Shown here: positions 9,890-19,470 of the stretch, in pieces
Layout of the letters: each line of letters begins with the position of its first letter
How positions within the stretch are numbered: the first letter of the stretch is position 1
NCBI GenBank assembly: GCA_003427395.1
Contig: BFEA01000506.1
Coordinates: 997,248-1,026,625, forward strand
Length of the DNA: 29,378 bases
Reading direction: 5' to 3'
Origin: Chara braunii
Taxonomy: Eukaryota; Streptophyta; Charophyceae; Charales; Characeae
The notes under the pieces: model-generated
What the model was told of the DNA's origin: nothing
The model's database searches: none
The model's input: the letters and a program-made list of their open reading frames with translations, nothing else
Translations under genes and position numbers: made by a program

Positions 9890-10460
9890 TATGTGCAGGT
9901 GCTGAACGTTCGGTGACGAGAAGGAACAAGCTCGAGCGGCCCCAAACTTCGGATGGATCCGAGACACAAGACGACATGCCGGACAAGGTCGATTGCAGCG
10001 TCGGCCAGCGTCGCTNAGTCACNTNCGGNCTGGCAGCGGNTNTTNCACAGAGGGNTACNGACATGGCACCACATTTCATGACATCCAATCCAAAAACCAT
10101 CGTCGCCGTCGCCGGGGNTGATCACGANCCTTCGCCGTNGCGANAAAAAGACCCGACGATTTCGCAATCGGGATGTGCTATGCATTCTGCGCGGCTGCTT
10201 ATCATCGGCCCATATGCAGCGTATTGACGCAAAGAGGAGTTTCTTTCAGCGGGTGTCCAGGGTAACAGACGACTTTTGCGGGGATGAATATGAAAACGCT
10301 TGTGCAGCCGGCGACTTCGGATGAATCCGAGACACAAGATGTTATTGTGGACATGCATGATTACAGCCTCGATCATCGCCGCTCACGTCATTTTCTGCCA
10401 TGCAGCGGCTGTTGCACAGAGGGCCACGGACACGGGCACCACATTTCATGGCAGTACCAG
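9890..10460. repeat. Tandem duplication, offset about 368 bp, with palindromes and scattered Ns
   Basis: The segment around 9940-10080 and the segment around 10310-10450 share CTTCGGATGNATCCGAGA, GACACAAGA, CAGCGGNTNTTNCACAG and GCACCACATTTCATG. Each copy contains one palindrome. In the first copy 13 single Ns are scattered at 10016-10144. In the second copy the same stretch is fully called, so the Ns sit where related copies would differ. Confidence 0.7.
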
Positions 10461-10469
10461 ACGATCTAG

Positions 10470-10820
10470 AGGGCGGCGGACTGTTTGGAAGCGTCATTTG
10501 CCTCGAAGGCGTGTAAGAACATAAACTCGATGGTCTGCAATTATCAAGTTGCACATACAGAATCCGACGGGTTGTTGTTTGGCCAAGGATCGTCTTTGGG
10601 GAAGCCTTCACGCATCGCCTTTAACGTTGGGTGCACCCGCATGTATCTGATTGATGATTCGGATGAATCCGAAACACTTATAGAACGTCACCTTCGCAAG
10701 TTCAAATACAACAACGCAGGTGTCAACTTTAGTCGTCACCAGGAAGTCTCATTTTCCCCTAAACACAAGGTCTGACCACACGTCCGTATCTTGTGACATA
10801 CGGGGTTTCCCGCGGATGAG
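10470..10820. other. Spacer with one palindrome
   Basis: No supported gene. A complete palindrome-family site, TTCGGATGAATCCGAA, lies at about 10659. The small forward frame 10485-10775 has no recognisable feature. Confidence 0.4.
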
Positions 10821-10821
10821 G

Positions 10822-11802
10822 TCATGAACGGAAGCCATACATAGCATTCATAGATGATCCATACACATGGATCTGCGGCTCGTCCACTGTTGCCTTCTCC
10901 GAAAACACGGACATGTATTTCATCCTGACAAACCCTCTTCGTCGTGCTAAGGAATTCCCTATACAGTCACGTATTTCAGACACTTTCTTTTCCACATCAT
11001 CCCACAATGACAGAAAAACTCTTACCTGACCTGCTCTCACCAAGTCTGACCGCCCATCTACATCTGGGCGAGACATGACCGCCTTGAACCTGGATCCCTG
11101 AAGCACCATCTCGTTGCGTGACACAAGCACAACTGCATCCACAAGTTTTCCGCTTGTGCTTGAAGAAGCCACACATAGCACTCCGGCGAAAGGACATCCG
11201 TCATCCATCAAGCGCACACAACAGTACGGCAGAGCGTGTGGAGAAGTCCCTGGGCAACGGGGTGGGTAGTGTTCCAAGAATGAACAATGACGAGCGCATT
11301 CCACCAACTCTTGCCTCTGCGAACATCCCCAATTTCCTGGTGAAGATGTGATATACTCGCAGTGGAGGCGACGTCTGAAGCTGGTACTGAAGTGGATCGT
11401 TTCACCCTTATCGTCCAGGGTCTTTCGATGGAGGACACCAGCAAGCAGTGCAATGAGGCTCTCGAACTCCAACATGTTGGCAACCTTGTAATGGCTTGCC
11501 CATGGGCAGGAACGCTCCATCGCCTTCCAGTCATTTTCGTTCCATTTGTCGAGATGCCGGTTCATGTAAGGGACGGCGCTCGTCCATGGGTCGTCCTCGA
11601 AGTCGTCCTCGGGTGCATCGTCGATCCACATTTGACCGTCATGATGCCGCAACGATCTCGCACAAGGTGGAAAGGGTTTCGCTAAGCGCATGTGCCTCTC
11701 GGGTGTCATGGCGATGCTTGTGGAAGGACTCGACGACATTAAACTCCCTACACAACACGAACACATGGATAGACATACGGAAGAGGAGACGGTCGTAAAC
11801 AA
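10822..11802 (-). CDS. Hypothetical protein, unidentified
   Basis: An intact minus-strand frame of 326 codons, the second-longest gap-free single frame in the window (open to a TTG at 11800-11802; first ATG lower, near 11739). It has a protein-like middle and C-terminus: MWIDDAPEDDFEDDPW, FESLIALLAGVLHRKTLDD, SSTSGKLVDAVVLVSRNEM, AGQVRVFLSLWDDVEKKVSE. The N-terminal 40 residues look out of place. In another phase, 11639-11839 reads KLSFTDIVYDRLLFRMSIHV and LSETLSTLCEIVAAS, which looks like the true upstream part, so a frameshift or splice near 11650-11690 is likely. Cys and Trp are frequent and there is no transmembrane segment. I recognise no domain. It lies on the same strand as the DUF7869-like gene but 2.8 kb upstream of it, separated by satellites. 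Confidence 0.45.
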   Translation of the reverse strand: MFTTVSSSVCLSMCSCCVGSLMSSSPSTSIAMTPERHMRLAKPFPPCARSLRHHDGQMWIDDAPEDDFEDDPWTSAVPYMNRHLDKWNENDWKAMERSCPWASHYKVANMLEFESLIALLAGVLHRKTLDDKGETIHFSTSFRRRLHCEYITSSPGNWGCSQRQELVECARHCSFLEHYPPRCPGTSPHALPYCCVRLMDDGCPFAGVLCVASSSTSGKLVDAVVLVSRNEMVLQGSRFKAVMSRPDVDGRSDLVRAGQVRVFLSLWDDVEKKVSEIRDCIGNSLARRRGFVRMKYMSVFSEKATVDEPQIHVYGSSMNAMYGFRS

Positions 11803-12260
11803 TGTCAGTGAACGATAATTTCCCCGACGACGCCCACACCCAGTGTAACGCCCTACACTATTTTGTCGGCGAAGCCCTTACAAAAGGCCGTGAGTCGGAA
11901 TCGTCAAAAAAAAAGATCTTTCCACGTCGCATTGCAAAGCCCTTACAGAAGGTCACCAATCAGAAGTTCACCAAGCCAATGGAGTGTTTTTCAAAAGTCA
12001 CGCAGGGACCCGTTCCAAAGCAGATGCGGGTTTTCCAAAAATTATCAAAACCCACGCCGTAAAACACATTGAGACGGACAGAAGAGTGGGACGACCCTCG
12101 TCGAACGGAATAGCACACCGACGCCGGACAGCCACATTACCATGCCTCATCTACAGAAGACGTTTTCACACAGTCGACATGACAAGTACTTTTCGCAAAG
12201 CCATGAAAGCACACACTCTACCTACCACGGTCATTCTGAATACGAGTTGAATAGAATTGC
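11803..12260. other. Spacer, no supported gene
   Basis: Forward frames at 11802-12062 and 11984-12250 are short and basic and show no family signature. The words GCAAAGCCCTTACAGAAGG and GCGAAGCCCTTACAAAAGG (11869 and 11934) form a small direct repeat spaced about 65 bases. Confidence 0.4.
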
Positions 12261-12266
12261 AAGACA

Positions 12267-12470
12267 GAAGCTCATCCAAGCCTACCGCACCACCCCGGAT
12301 CCGAGGTTCGGATCATTCCGAGCCACCCGCCAACAGAAGTCCTAGTTAGAAGCTCATCCATGCCTACCAGTCCGTGGTTTGGATCAATCCGAGCAACCGC
12401 CCCGGAACGATAGACATTAAATGGGATGTCGTGCGACCGTCCGTGGCTCGGATTAATCCGAGCCACCGCC
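12267..12470. repeat. Short direct repeats with three palindromes
   Basis: AGAAGCTCATCCANGCCTACC occurs at 12267 and 12349, each time followed within about 40 bases by a palindrome (TTCGGATCATTCCGAG near 12308, TTGGATCAATCCGAG near 12377). A third palindrome follows at 12443-12466. Confidence 0.65.
12443..12466. repeat. Perfect 24-bp palindrome
   Basis: GTGGCTCGGATT followed by AATCCGAGCCAC is an exact self-complement over 24 bases, with no loop. It is the most complete copy of the dispersed palindrome family in the window and defines the outer GTGG and CCAC parts of the consensus. Confidence 0.9.
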
Positions 12471-12839
12471 CATCGACCTCGCCTTACTCGGAGGGATGTG
12501 GCAGAAGGATGAGACACCCCTGAAATCGAAGTCGGAGCCAGTAGGAAGCAACATGTCCTTTCTGATGTTTGCCTTACTGCCCCATGTGAAAAAAAACAAA
12601 AGCCAAGAGTGGCAGACAAATCAGACTCAATCGTCGTCGAGCTATGAGGTTCGGATTAACTATTCGGACCACAGCAAACGGTTTCAGTCAGGCGGTACCC
12701 AGACGTCCTTCGAAATGTTCACATTTCGCCTCTCGGAAGGACAAATAAACAACGAATGTCATGAGTGCCCACCATCGGTTATTGTATGTTGCATTTAGGA
12801 TGCGTGGCGTGTGCCACCGTTTTCCTTTCCCGATGAGAC

Positions 12840-13640
12840 CTCCCGTCACTGGGAGTGATACTCACCTCGGGACTCCCGATGCAGTGAGGGATGTGGTTCG
12901 GATTCATCCGAGCTATATCACACGTTTAGGAGTGACGCGGAACTTATATGTCCTCTGTGAGTATTGCATAACACAATGCGGAATAAATAAACACTGACAA
13001 AAGCCACGCCTGCCGTCCGTCAGTTGTCTGTGGTTGTGGTTCGGATCATCCGAGCTACAAACGAAGGCAAAAGCAGATGGGGAACTATCGAAGTCAGGAT
13101 TTCTGGAGATGTTTACTTCAAAGCGATCCCCTATGCCGTCGTTGTCCCTTCCACTGAGACATCGGAGGGATGCGGTTCCCGTTGAGACTTCCCTCGAGCC
13201 GAGGGTTGTGGTTCGGATTCATCCGAACTACATCACACGTTCCGTAGTAAGGCGAAACAAAAAATGTCCAGTCGTGTGTGAGTATTGCACAACTCAATGC
13301 GGAAATAATAAACACTGACAAAAGCCACGCCTGCCGTCCGTCAGTCGTCTGTGGTTGTGGTTCGGATTCATCCGAGCTACAAACGAAGGCAAAAGCAGAT
13401 GGGGAGCTATCAGAGTCATGATTTCTGGAGATGTTTACTTCGAAGCGATCCCCTGGGCCGTCGTTGTCCCTTCCACACAGACATCGGAGGGATGCGGTTC
13501 CCGTTGAGACTTCCCACGAGCCGAGGGTTGTGGTTCGGATTCATCCGAACTACATCACAAGATTCGTAGTGAGGCGAAACAAAAAACGTCCAGCCAGAGA
13601 ATTGCATAACCCCTCGTGGGAGACAAAGAACACCGACGGA
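12840..13640. repeat. About 320-bp tandem repeat, 2.5 copies, two palindromes per unit
   Basis: GTGGTTCGG marks sites at 12893, 13036, 13208, 13357 and 13530. Spacings of 321 (13036 to 13357) and 322 (13208 to 13530) define the unit. Shared words are AACACTGACAAAAGCCACG, CTGCCGTCCGTCAGT and GAGATGTTTACTTC. Nearly every palindrome in the array is TTCGGATTCATCCGA; the one at 13036 has lost a base (TCGGATCATCCGA). The frames read across this array are not genes. Confidence 0.8.
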
Positions 13641-13649
13641 AGTCATGAG

Positions 13650-14500
13650 TGGAGGGTTGTCATGGAAAGGGGGTCGCCTCAGAACTCTCGATGGGGGAAT
13701 GTTGTGTGTAAACAATAGGTCGGATGCAAGGGGGGCATAGTCATCCAACCACTGCCATCGCAAATGACATCTACTATTGCCTTCATTCCGAGATCGGATG
13801 AATCCGAACTCCATCCGGAACAAGTGGCACGACCAGCACTTTCTCACTCCCGCTGCAATCCCGAGAACGCCTCCCTAAGCTGCTCTGGAAAACAAGGCTG
13901 CGATTAATTGGAATCGAAATGTGATCGGCGTGGATCGAGAGCTGATCGTTCCACGAGGTCATTGTGCGTTCATTCAGCTCAGATTTCGAGACTGCAATCG
14001 TCGCGAGGATTGCCCACGTCAGAGTTCATCCAAAATAAATCGTGGTGAGGGGACAAGCTGCCGCACGGGCAGCGGTGCTGTGGAGTTTTCCTGTGGGCGA
14101 GATGGAACTTGTGAGCGCTAGTTCCATATCCAAAATGTTGCCGATGCGTGTCTGGCGTCTCGCGCCCGGTTGCGTGGCGGTTCCTCATTGCTAGCTGCGT
14201 GTGCGAGAACGGGCGATGAGACAGGGAACATTCAAGACAACAAGAAAAAGATCCTGATGTCGTCCACAACCGCGATAGACATGTTCCATCACCGAGTCGA
14301 TCGGAAACGAGCTCGAAGTTGGCACTTGGCGGTGGGATGTCGTGGGATCGGTGGTAGTCTGGGATGTTTCGGATTCGCCATGGATATCCTTTGTGCGCAA
14401 CGGGTCGTCGTTGAACGTTGTGGATGGGTGGCTTGGCCACAGTTGGCTGTGAGTGCGACACGAGCGATTCCTGTTGGAGGTGTACGTTTGTCGTGAGGCT
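13650..14500. other. Spacer, no supported gene
   Basis: One palindrome lies at 13794-13807. Overlapping frames of up to 189 codons on both strands (for example 13979-14548 minus) show no domain signature and continue into the hairpin element, so I do not call them. Confidence 0.4.
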
Positions 14501-14512
14501 TCCAGCTATCAG

Positions 14513-14645
14513 CGCTGCGATAACAGATCGTCCGATAGACGTCAACACCGGAGATGGATGGACGGGATCTTAAAGTCGATCGACATGCGTTTTTCAGATC
14601 ACGTCTCCGGTGTTGACGTCTGTCGGGTGATGTGTTATCGCAGCG
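14513..14645. repeat. Hairpin or MITE-like element, about 41-bp arms
   Basis: The left arm at 14513-14553 begins CGCTGCGATAACA and ends GACGTCAACACCGGAGA. The right arm at 14604-14645 is its reverse complement with about five mismatches. The loop is about 50 bases. It could be a small non-autonomous element or a structured RNA precursor. Confidence 0.7.
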
Positions 14646-14701
14646 GTGATCACATACCGCGATTTTGAGGACGCCAGGGAGCAACGGCGATGAAACTTCG
14701 T

Positions 14702-15350
14702 CCACGCGTCAGATGCGGTCGTCGGAGGCGTCCGACGATCTTGACTGCGAAAGCCGCAGACCATTTCGAATTCCAGACGTCATGCGCAAGATGGTGACGT
14801 CAGTGTGTGTCAGTGGAAGGGAACTTTCGTGGTTGTGAGCTGCGGACATCGTGGGCTGAAGATCGCGCGCATGTCGACTCGTGTGTGATGGACGGAGCAG
14901 GCGGTGATGTAGAAGAATACTCGCACGACCGACTGCATTGCGATATCCTAAGTAGACTGGTGGAGGACGACCCGCGAGCCAGGGTCCAAGAAAGTGTACC
15001 AACAAGCGATGTCGAGCACACCAAGACTCGAGGGTGATGCGACTTTCTCCACGCGTCAGATGTGGTCCACGGAGGGCGCCAAGCCTAGAGGGCGATGTTG
15101 AGGACGCCAACAAGCGATGGTGAGGACGCCAACAAGCGATGTTGAGGACGCAAACAAGCGGTGTTGAGGACGCCAAGACTCGAGGCCGATGACTGTGAAA
15201 GCCGCAAGCCATTACCCGTCGCTGACGTCATGTGCAAGATGATGACGTCAGCATGTGTCACTGCATGGGGTCTTCCGTCGTTGAGATCAGTGGGCGTCGT
15301 GCGCTCAAGATCGTGGGCGCGTGATTGGCGGAGCAGGTGGTGGCAGAGAA
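14702..15350. repeat. Segmental duplication, about 347-bp offset
   Basis: CCACGCGTCAGATGNGGTC occurs at 14702 and 15049. Both copies then share GTGAAAGCCGCA or GCGAAAGCCGCA, ACGTCATG, GCAAGATG, GTGACGTCAG and a GGCGGAGCAGG-like word. Copy 2 is longer because of the 22-bp minisatellite inside it. Confidence 0.65.
15094..15181. repeat. 22-bp minisatellite, 4 copies
   Basis: Four units of GATGTTGAGGACGCCAACAA plus GC, with single-base changes. The array is confined to the second copy of the surrounding duplication. Confidence 0.8.
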
Positions 15351-15837
15351 CAAGACTTGCACGGTCGAAGGAGCGAAAGGGCAATGGGAAGAGGTGGGGG
15401 CTTGAAATGGTGAAGGGGTCGAGCAGGGGGCGTGGGCTTCTTACTGACCTGCGAGTCGACAAACGCCTCCAGCCAACACAAGAAAGCACAGCGGGAATGG
15501 GACGACGTGCAAGGTCTACAGTCGCATGACGTTTTCGTTAGCGCCCCCGACTATCGACGATTGGTGGAAGAACGATGGCCTGGATGCGCAAGGGGCCTGC
15601 GATACGATGCAGGCGACTTCGAGCGATGGCGGACGCGTCGCAGAGGCAGCACACGGAAGAAATGACACCAGCGAACGGGTGTGACAACCACCCCCATTCG
15701 TTTGGTGCCCGACAAGAGAACGGAGAGTGCAGTGAGTGGGGCTTGAGGGGCCCTTCAGCTGCCCGCCGCACGTACTGCCGCGTCGATGGCTGTGACATTA
15801 CGCGGTCCCTTTTTTGACGGACCCTCCTCACGAAATC

Positions 15838-16722
15838 NNNNNNNNNNNNNNNNNNNNNNNNNNNNNNNNNNNNNNNNNNNNNNNNNNNNNNNNNNNNNNN
15901 NNNNNNNNNNNNNNNNNNNNNNNNNNNNNNNNNNNNNNNNNNNNNNNNNNNNNNNNNNNNNNNNNNNNNNNNNNNNNNNNNNNNNNNNNNNNNNNNNNNN
16001 NNNNNNNNNNNNNNNNNNNNNNNNNNNNNNNNNNNNNNNNNNNNNNNNNNNNNNNNNNNNNNNNNNNNNNNNNNNNNNNNNNNNNNNNNNNNNNNNNNNN
16101 NNNNNNNNNNNNNNNNNNNNNNNNNNNNNNNNNNNNNNNNNNNNNNNNNNNNNNNNNNNNNNNNNNNNNNNNNNNNNNNNNNNNNNNNNNNNNNNNNNNN
16201 NNNNNNNNNNNNNNNNNNNNNNNNNNNNNNNNNNNNNNNNNNNNNNNNNNNNNNNNNNNNNNNNNNNNNNNNNNNNNNNNNNNNNNNNNNNNNNNNNNNN
16301 NNNNNNNNNNNNNNNNNNNNNNNNNNNNNNNNNNNNNNNNNNNNNNNNNNNNNNNNNNNNNNNNNNNNNNNNNNNNNNNNNNNNNNNNNNNNNNNNNNNN
16401 NNNNNNNNNNNNNNNNNNNNNNNNNNNNNNNNNNNNNNNNNNNNNNNNNNNNNNNNNNNNNNNNNNNNNNNNNNNNNNNNNNNNNNNNNNNNNNNNNNNN
16501 NNNNNNNNNNNNNNNNNNNNNNNNNNNNNNNNNNNNNNNNNNNNNNNNNNNNNNNNNNNNNNNNNNNNNNNNNNNNNNNNNNNNNNNNNNNNNNNNNNNN
16601 NNNNNNNNNNNNNNNNNNNNNNNNNNNNNNNNNNNNNNNNNNNNNNNNNNNNNNNNNNNNNNNNNNNNNNNNNNNNNNNNNNNNNNNNNNNNNNNNNNNN
16701 NNNNNNNNNNNNNNNNNNNNNN
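15838..16722. other. Assembly gap of 885 Ns
   Basis: A continuous run of N ending exactly at a long CT tract, where sequencing through the microsatellite probably failed. Any reading frame drawn across it is meaningless. Confidence 0.98.
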
Positions 16723-16767
<45 letters not shown>

Positions 16768-16804
16768 CTCTCCCGCTCCCTCTCTCCCTCTCTCCCTTTC
16801 TCTC
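16723..16804. repeat. (CT)n microsatellite
   Basis: TC dinucleotides run from the gap edge and degrade into CTCC and CTTT variants by about 16804. The tract may extend into the gap. Confidence 0.9.
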
Positions 16805-17220
16805 GCCATCTCCACCGACCTGAAAAGTCCTGCCATGCTGGGTTTGCGTAGACCGTCAGAATGCCCACACATGTACGCGATCTGTAGTCGGGATTCACGC
16901 GGTGGCGATTACATTGGGTTCAGTCGCCGCGAACGAGCAGTGTCGTGTGATCCAACAAGGATTTCTCTCCATGAGTTCGATGTGTGATAGGGAGTCTATG
17001 ACGTTCGAGGCCATTTGATCGTGACGTTTGATTGGGCCGTGTGATGAAGGCGGAGATCGCCTCTATGTCACGCTCTCTCTCTCGCGCTATTTCTTTATCT
17101 CTCTTTCTGTCTTTTATCTCATTCGTTTCACTGCGTTTGTCTGTGTCGTTCGCACAAAGTTTGCGAACATAACTTACAACCGCAGACAAAAGAACGAGAC
17201 AGAACCAACAGCGTCGTGTT
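16805..17220. other. Spacer, no supported gene
   Basis: No gene or repeat is evident apart from a pyrimidine-rich CT tract near 17070-17120. Confidence 0.4.
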
Positions 17221-17302
17221 CCACCACCATCGTCGTCAGTTTTCTATCAGTGCCTCTATGTCGTTCGTCTTTTCCGTTGGCCTGTTTTCACGAATCTAGT
17301 TC

Positions 17303-17480
17303 CATTGGCGACCACTCGCCCCGATCAGATGGCACACTCACACGTCCACGTGGCAGGTCCTGAACAAGCGTGGGCTCGCTGATGGATTCGGGGCTCTATG
17401 CGGCAACAGAATAGAACCTAACACCCATCAGCGTGGCCACGCATGATCACGACTTGACACGTGGACGTGTGTGCCGTCGT
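17303..17480. repeat. Fold-back element, copy A
   Basis: The left arm (ATGGCACACTCACACGTCC to CGCTGATGG) pairs with the right arm at about 17425-17480 (CCATCAGCGTGGCCACGC to GTGTGTGCCGTC). The outer part of the right arm has been lost. Confidence 0.7.
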
Positions 17481-17600
17481 GTTCAACTACCATCTTTGTC
17501 CCTGTCGTTAGTTTGTCTTCAGCACCTCTATTTCGTTCGTCTTATGCGTTGGCTTGTTTCTTTCGCGAACGTACCTCGGGGTGCATTTGCGGATCTCGTT

Positions 17601-17811
17601 CCATTGGCGACCACTCGCCCTGATCAGATGGCACAGTCAAACATCCACGTGTCAGTTCTTGAACAAGCGTGTGCACGCTGATAGATGTGAGGCTCTATGC
17701 AGCAGCAGAAAGGATGCCAAGCTGCAATATAGCCCCGCACCCATCAGCGTGGCCACGCATGTTCAGGACATGACATGCAGACGTGTGAGTGTGCCATCTG
17801 ATCGGGGCGAG
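17601..17811. repeat. Fold-back element, copy B
   Basis: The left arm from 17609 (ACTCGCCCTGATCAGATGG) pairs with the right arm ending 17811 (CCATCTGATCGGGGCGAG). The loop is longer than in copy C and contains an inserted GAAAGGATGCCAAGC-like stretch. Confidence 0.7.
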
Positions 17812-17841
17812 ATGAAGGAGTTTCGGGAGCAAGAATGCATG

Positions 17842-18029
17842 CGTTTCATTGGCGATCACTCGCACCGATCAGATGGCACACTCAGATGTCCACGTGTCAC
17901 GTCCTGAACAAGTGTGGCCACGCTGATGGATGCGGGGCTTTATCTGATCGTCGCCACGCATGTTCAGGAGCTGTCACGTGGACATGTGAGTGTGCCATCT
18001 GATCGGGGCGAGTGGTCACCAACGAAACG
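17842..18029. repeat. Fold-back element, copy C, 79-bp arms
   Basis: The arms at 17842-17920 and 17951-18029 are complementary at close to nine in ten positions, with a loop of about 30 bases. The outer end is CGTTTCATTGG on the left and CCAACGAAACG on the right. It is the most complete of three copies. If transcribed it would form a long imperfect hairpin suited to small-RNA processing, which is inference. Confidence 0.8.
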
Positions 18030-18039
18030 GGTCCCACGA

Positions 18040-18730
18040 ATGCAGCCCGAGAATGTTGCGACACGCACTTCGAAATTGTGTCGTCACTTCAGATGTTTTC
18101 TTGAAGTGTTACTCGCTTGTCATCAATTTGTTGTCTCTCTCACGAACTGCGATATAAGGATTTCAGTCGTATGTTGTCGAACACGCGAACATGGTTTCTC
18201 ACAAATCGTGTCTCTTCTAGATTGCACATGGACTTTCTTCTCGCCGAATAAATTTTTATTGCGCTCGGTTTGTTTATTCGTTTTCTGCGTAAGTCGCGTC
18301 GTGCAGTTCGCTCAGCATTCGGTTCTGTATCCGTAAAATGTCCTCCACATTCGTCGAATTTTTCACATTTTTCGCCAATCTACCTCTCGCGGACACGAAC
18401 AATTTTTTCTTAATTTTTTTTGTTTGTCGTTTTATTACTGGGTCACATTGCGAATTCCAAAATGGACAACACCATCCGCAGGATCTGCACATGGAGAGAC
18501 AGAGAGCTAAAGACAGGCTCTCTCGCTGCGCATCCTCTCCTTGTCGACGTCTCTATCAATCTTAGTCTCCCTTCCGTGTCTATGCGGGTCTTCTGCCTTT
18601 CTCCAATCTTTGTGTATCGCAGATAGTCGCTCAACCGATCTCACGTTGGTCCCCCCCTGAGTGCAATCACAGATCAGTAATCCGAAGACTGCTACAAAAG
18701 ATTCGAAGACACAGGACGCGAATGTGAATT
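18040..18730. other. Spacer, no supported gene
   Basis: AT-richer sequence with an AATAAA word near 18247. The short frames on both strands lack any domain signature. No palindrome copies were found here. Confidence 0.4.
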
Positions 18731-19404
18731 CAAATCTTTAAACCCTATGAAACCTCGCGTCAGCCGAACGCCGCGAGGAACCCTTCCGTTGACTTGGACA
18801 CAGGAAAGGACACGGAGCGATCAGATGCTCATAGGGTATTGTCGACGGCGACATGTTTGACCAACCAAGAGGATGACAACCCACCCTGTCCATACCATCT
18901 TGTGGTGGCGCAACAACTGACGTATCCGAGCCACCCTTGTTAATTTCGGTTGCATTCGAGTCACAACCCACTAAGACTCACGGGGCGACCACTAACTGAG
19001 GCACCTCAGCGAAGTTCAGATTAATCCGAACCACACTGACGACAAATTCGGATTTGTTACATGCTCAGACGGTATTTACGACGCCGAACGTTCCGATAAA
19101 CGTGAACGACGAAATTACACGTTGTCAAAAGACCGTTCCGTCTCGGATTAATCCGAACCACACCTCCGACAGGATAGGGTCCACACTCTGCTCACAGGTC
19201 ATTGAGGAAAACACGCCGTGTCGATGTCCTCCTCTTGTGGTCGGCCTAATTCGGATGCATCCGAGTCACAACGTCGGTCTTTCAACTTTGCCCAGTTCGG
19301 ATGTGTCCAAACTACCACGCTGTCTTCGTCTTCCAGAAAGCTGCCTCAGATTCATGCAACTAAAACGAGTCGAGATCGTTATGCTCGGTGAAAGAAAGAC
19401 GAGC

Positions 19405-19470
19405 TAGAAACTTGTGTTGCGACTACAACAAACGTGTCTGTTGTTTGGATTGGGCGAGCAGCAACAAACC
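19405..19470 (+). pseudogene. Stray copy of the giant gene's N-terminal exon
   Basis: The forward strand reads NLCCDYNKRVCCLDWAS, matching NLWCDYSKRVWYLDWAS at about 20700-20755 in the giant gene, and the DNA is clearly related (AACTTGTGTTGCGACTACA against AACTTGTGGTGCGACTACA). A stop follows within about 20 codons. It is a displaced fragment. Confidence 0.6.

Larger units (their letters stand above)
17224..17811. repeat. 299-bp tandem duplication containing two fold-backs
   Basis: CCATTGGCGACCACTCGCC occurs at 17302 and 17601. The upstream words GTCAGTTTTC or TTAGTTTGTC, CCTCTATNTCGTTCGTCTT and GTTGGCNTGTTT also recur, so the duplicated unit is larger than the fold-back itself. Confidence 0.7.

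Noticed and set aside
12840-13850. Overlapping forward and reverse frames rich in RIHPNY-like peptides
   Set aside because: They are translations of the palindrome-bearing tandem repeat in several phases on both strands.
13979-14548. Minus-strand frame of 189 codons
   Set aside because: No domain signature, runs into the hairpin element, and competes with equally long frames on the other strand.
15094-15181. CRISPR-like short repeat array
   Set aside because: The 22-bp units are directly adjacent with no spacers, and the context is eukaryotic.
15538-16898. Long open frames on both strands across 15828-16898
   Set aside because: They consist mostly of N-coded residues through the assembly gap and CT-repeat peptides, so they carry no information.
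18040-18730. Possible LTR because of TATA-like and AATAAA words
   Set aside because: No second LTR copy, no primer-binding site, and no gag or pol coding in the window.
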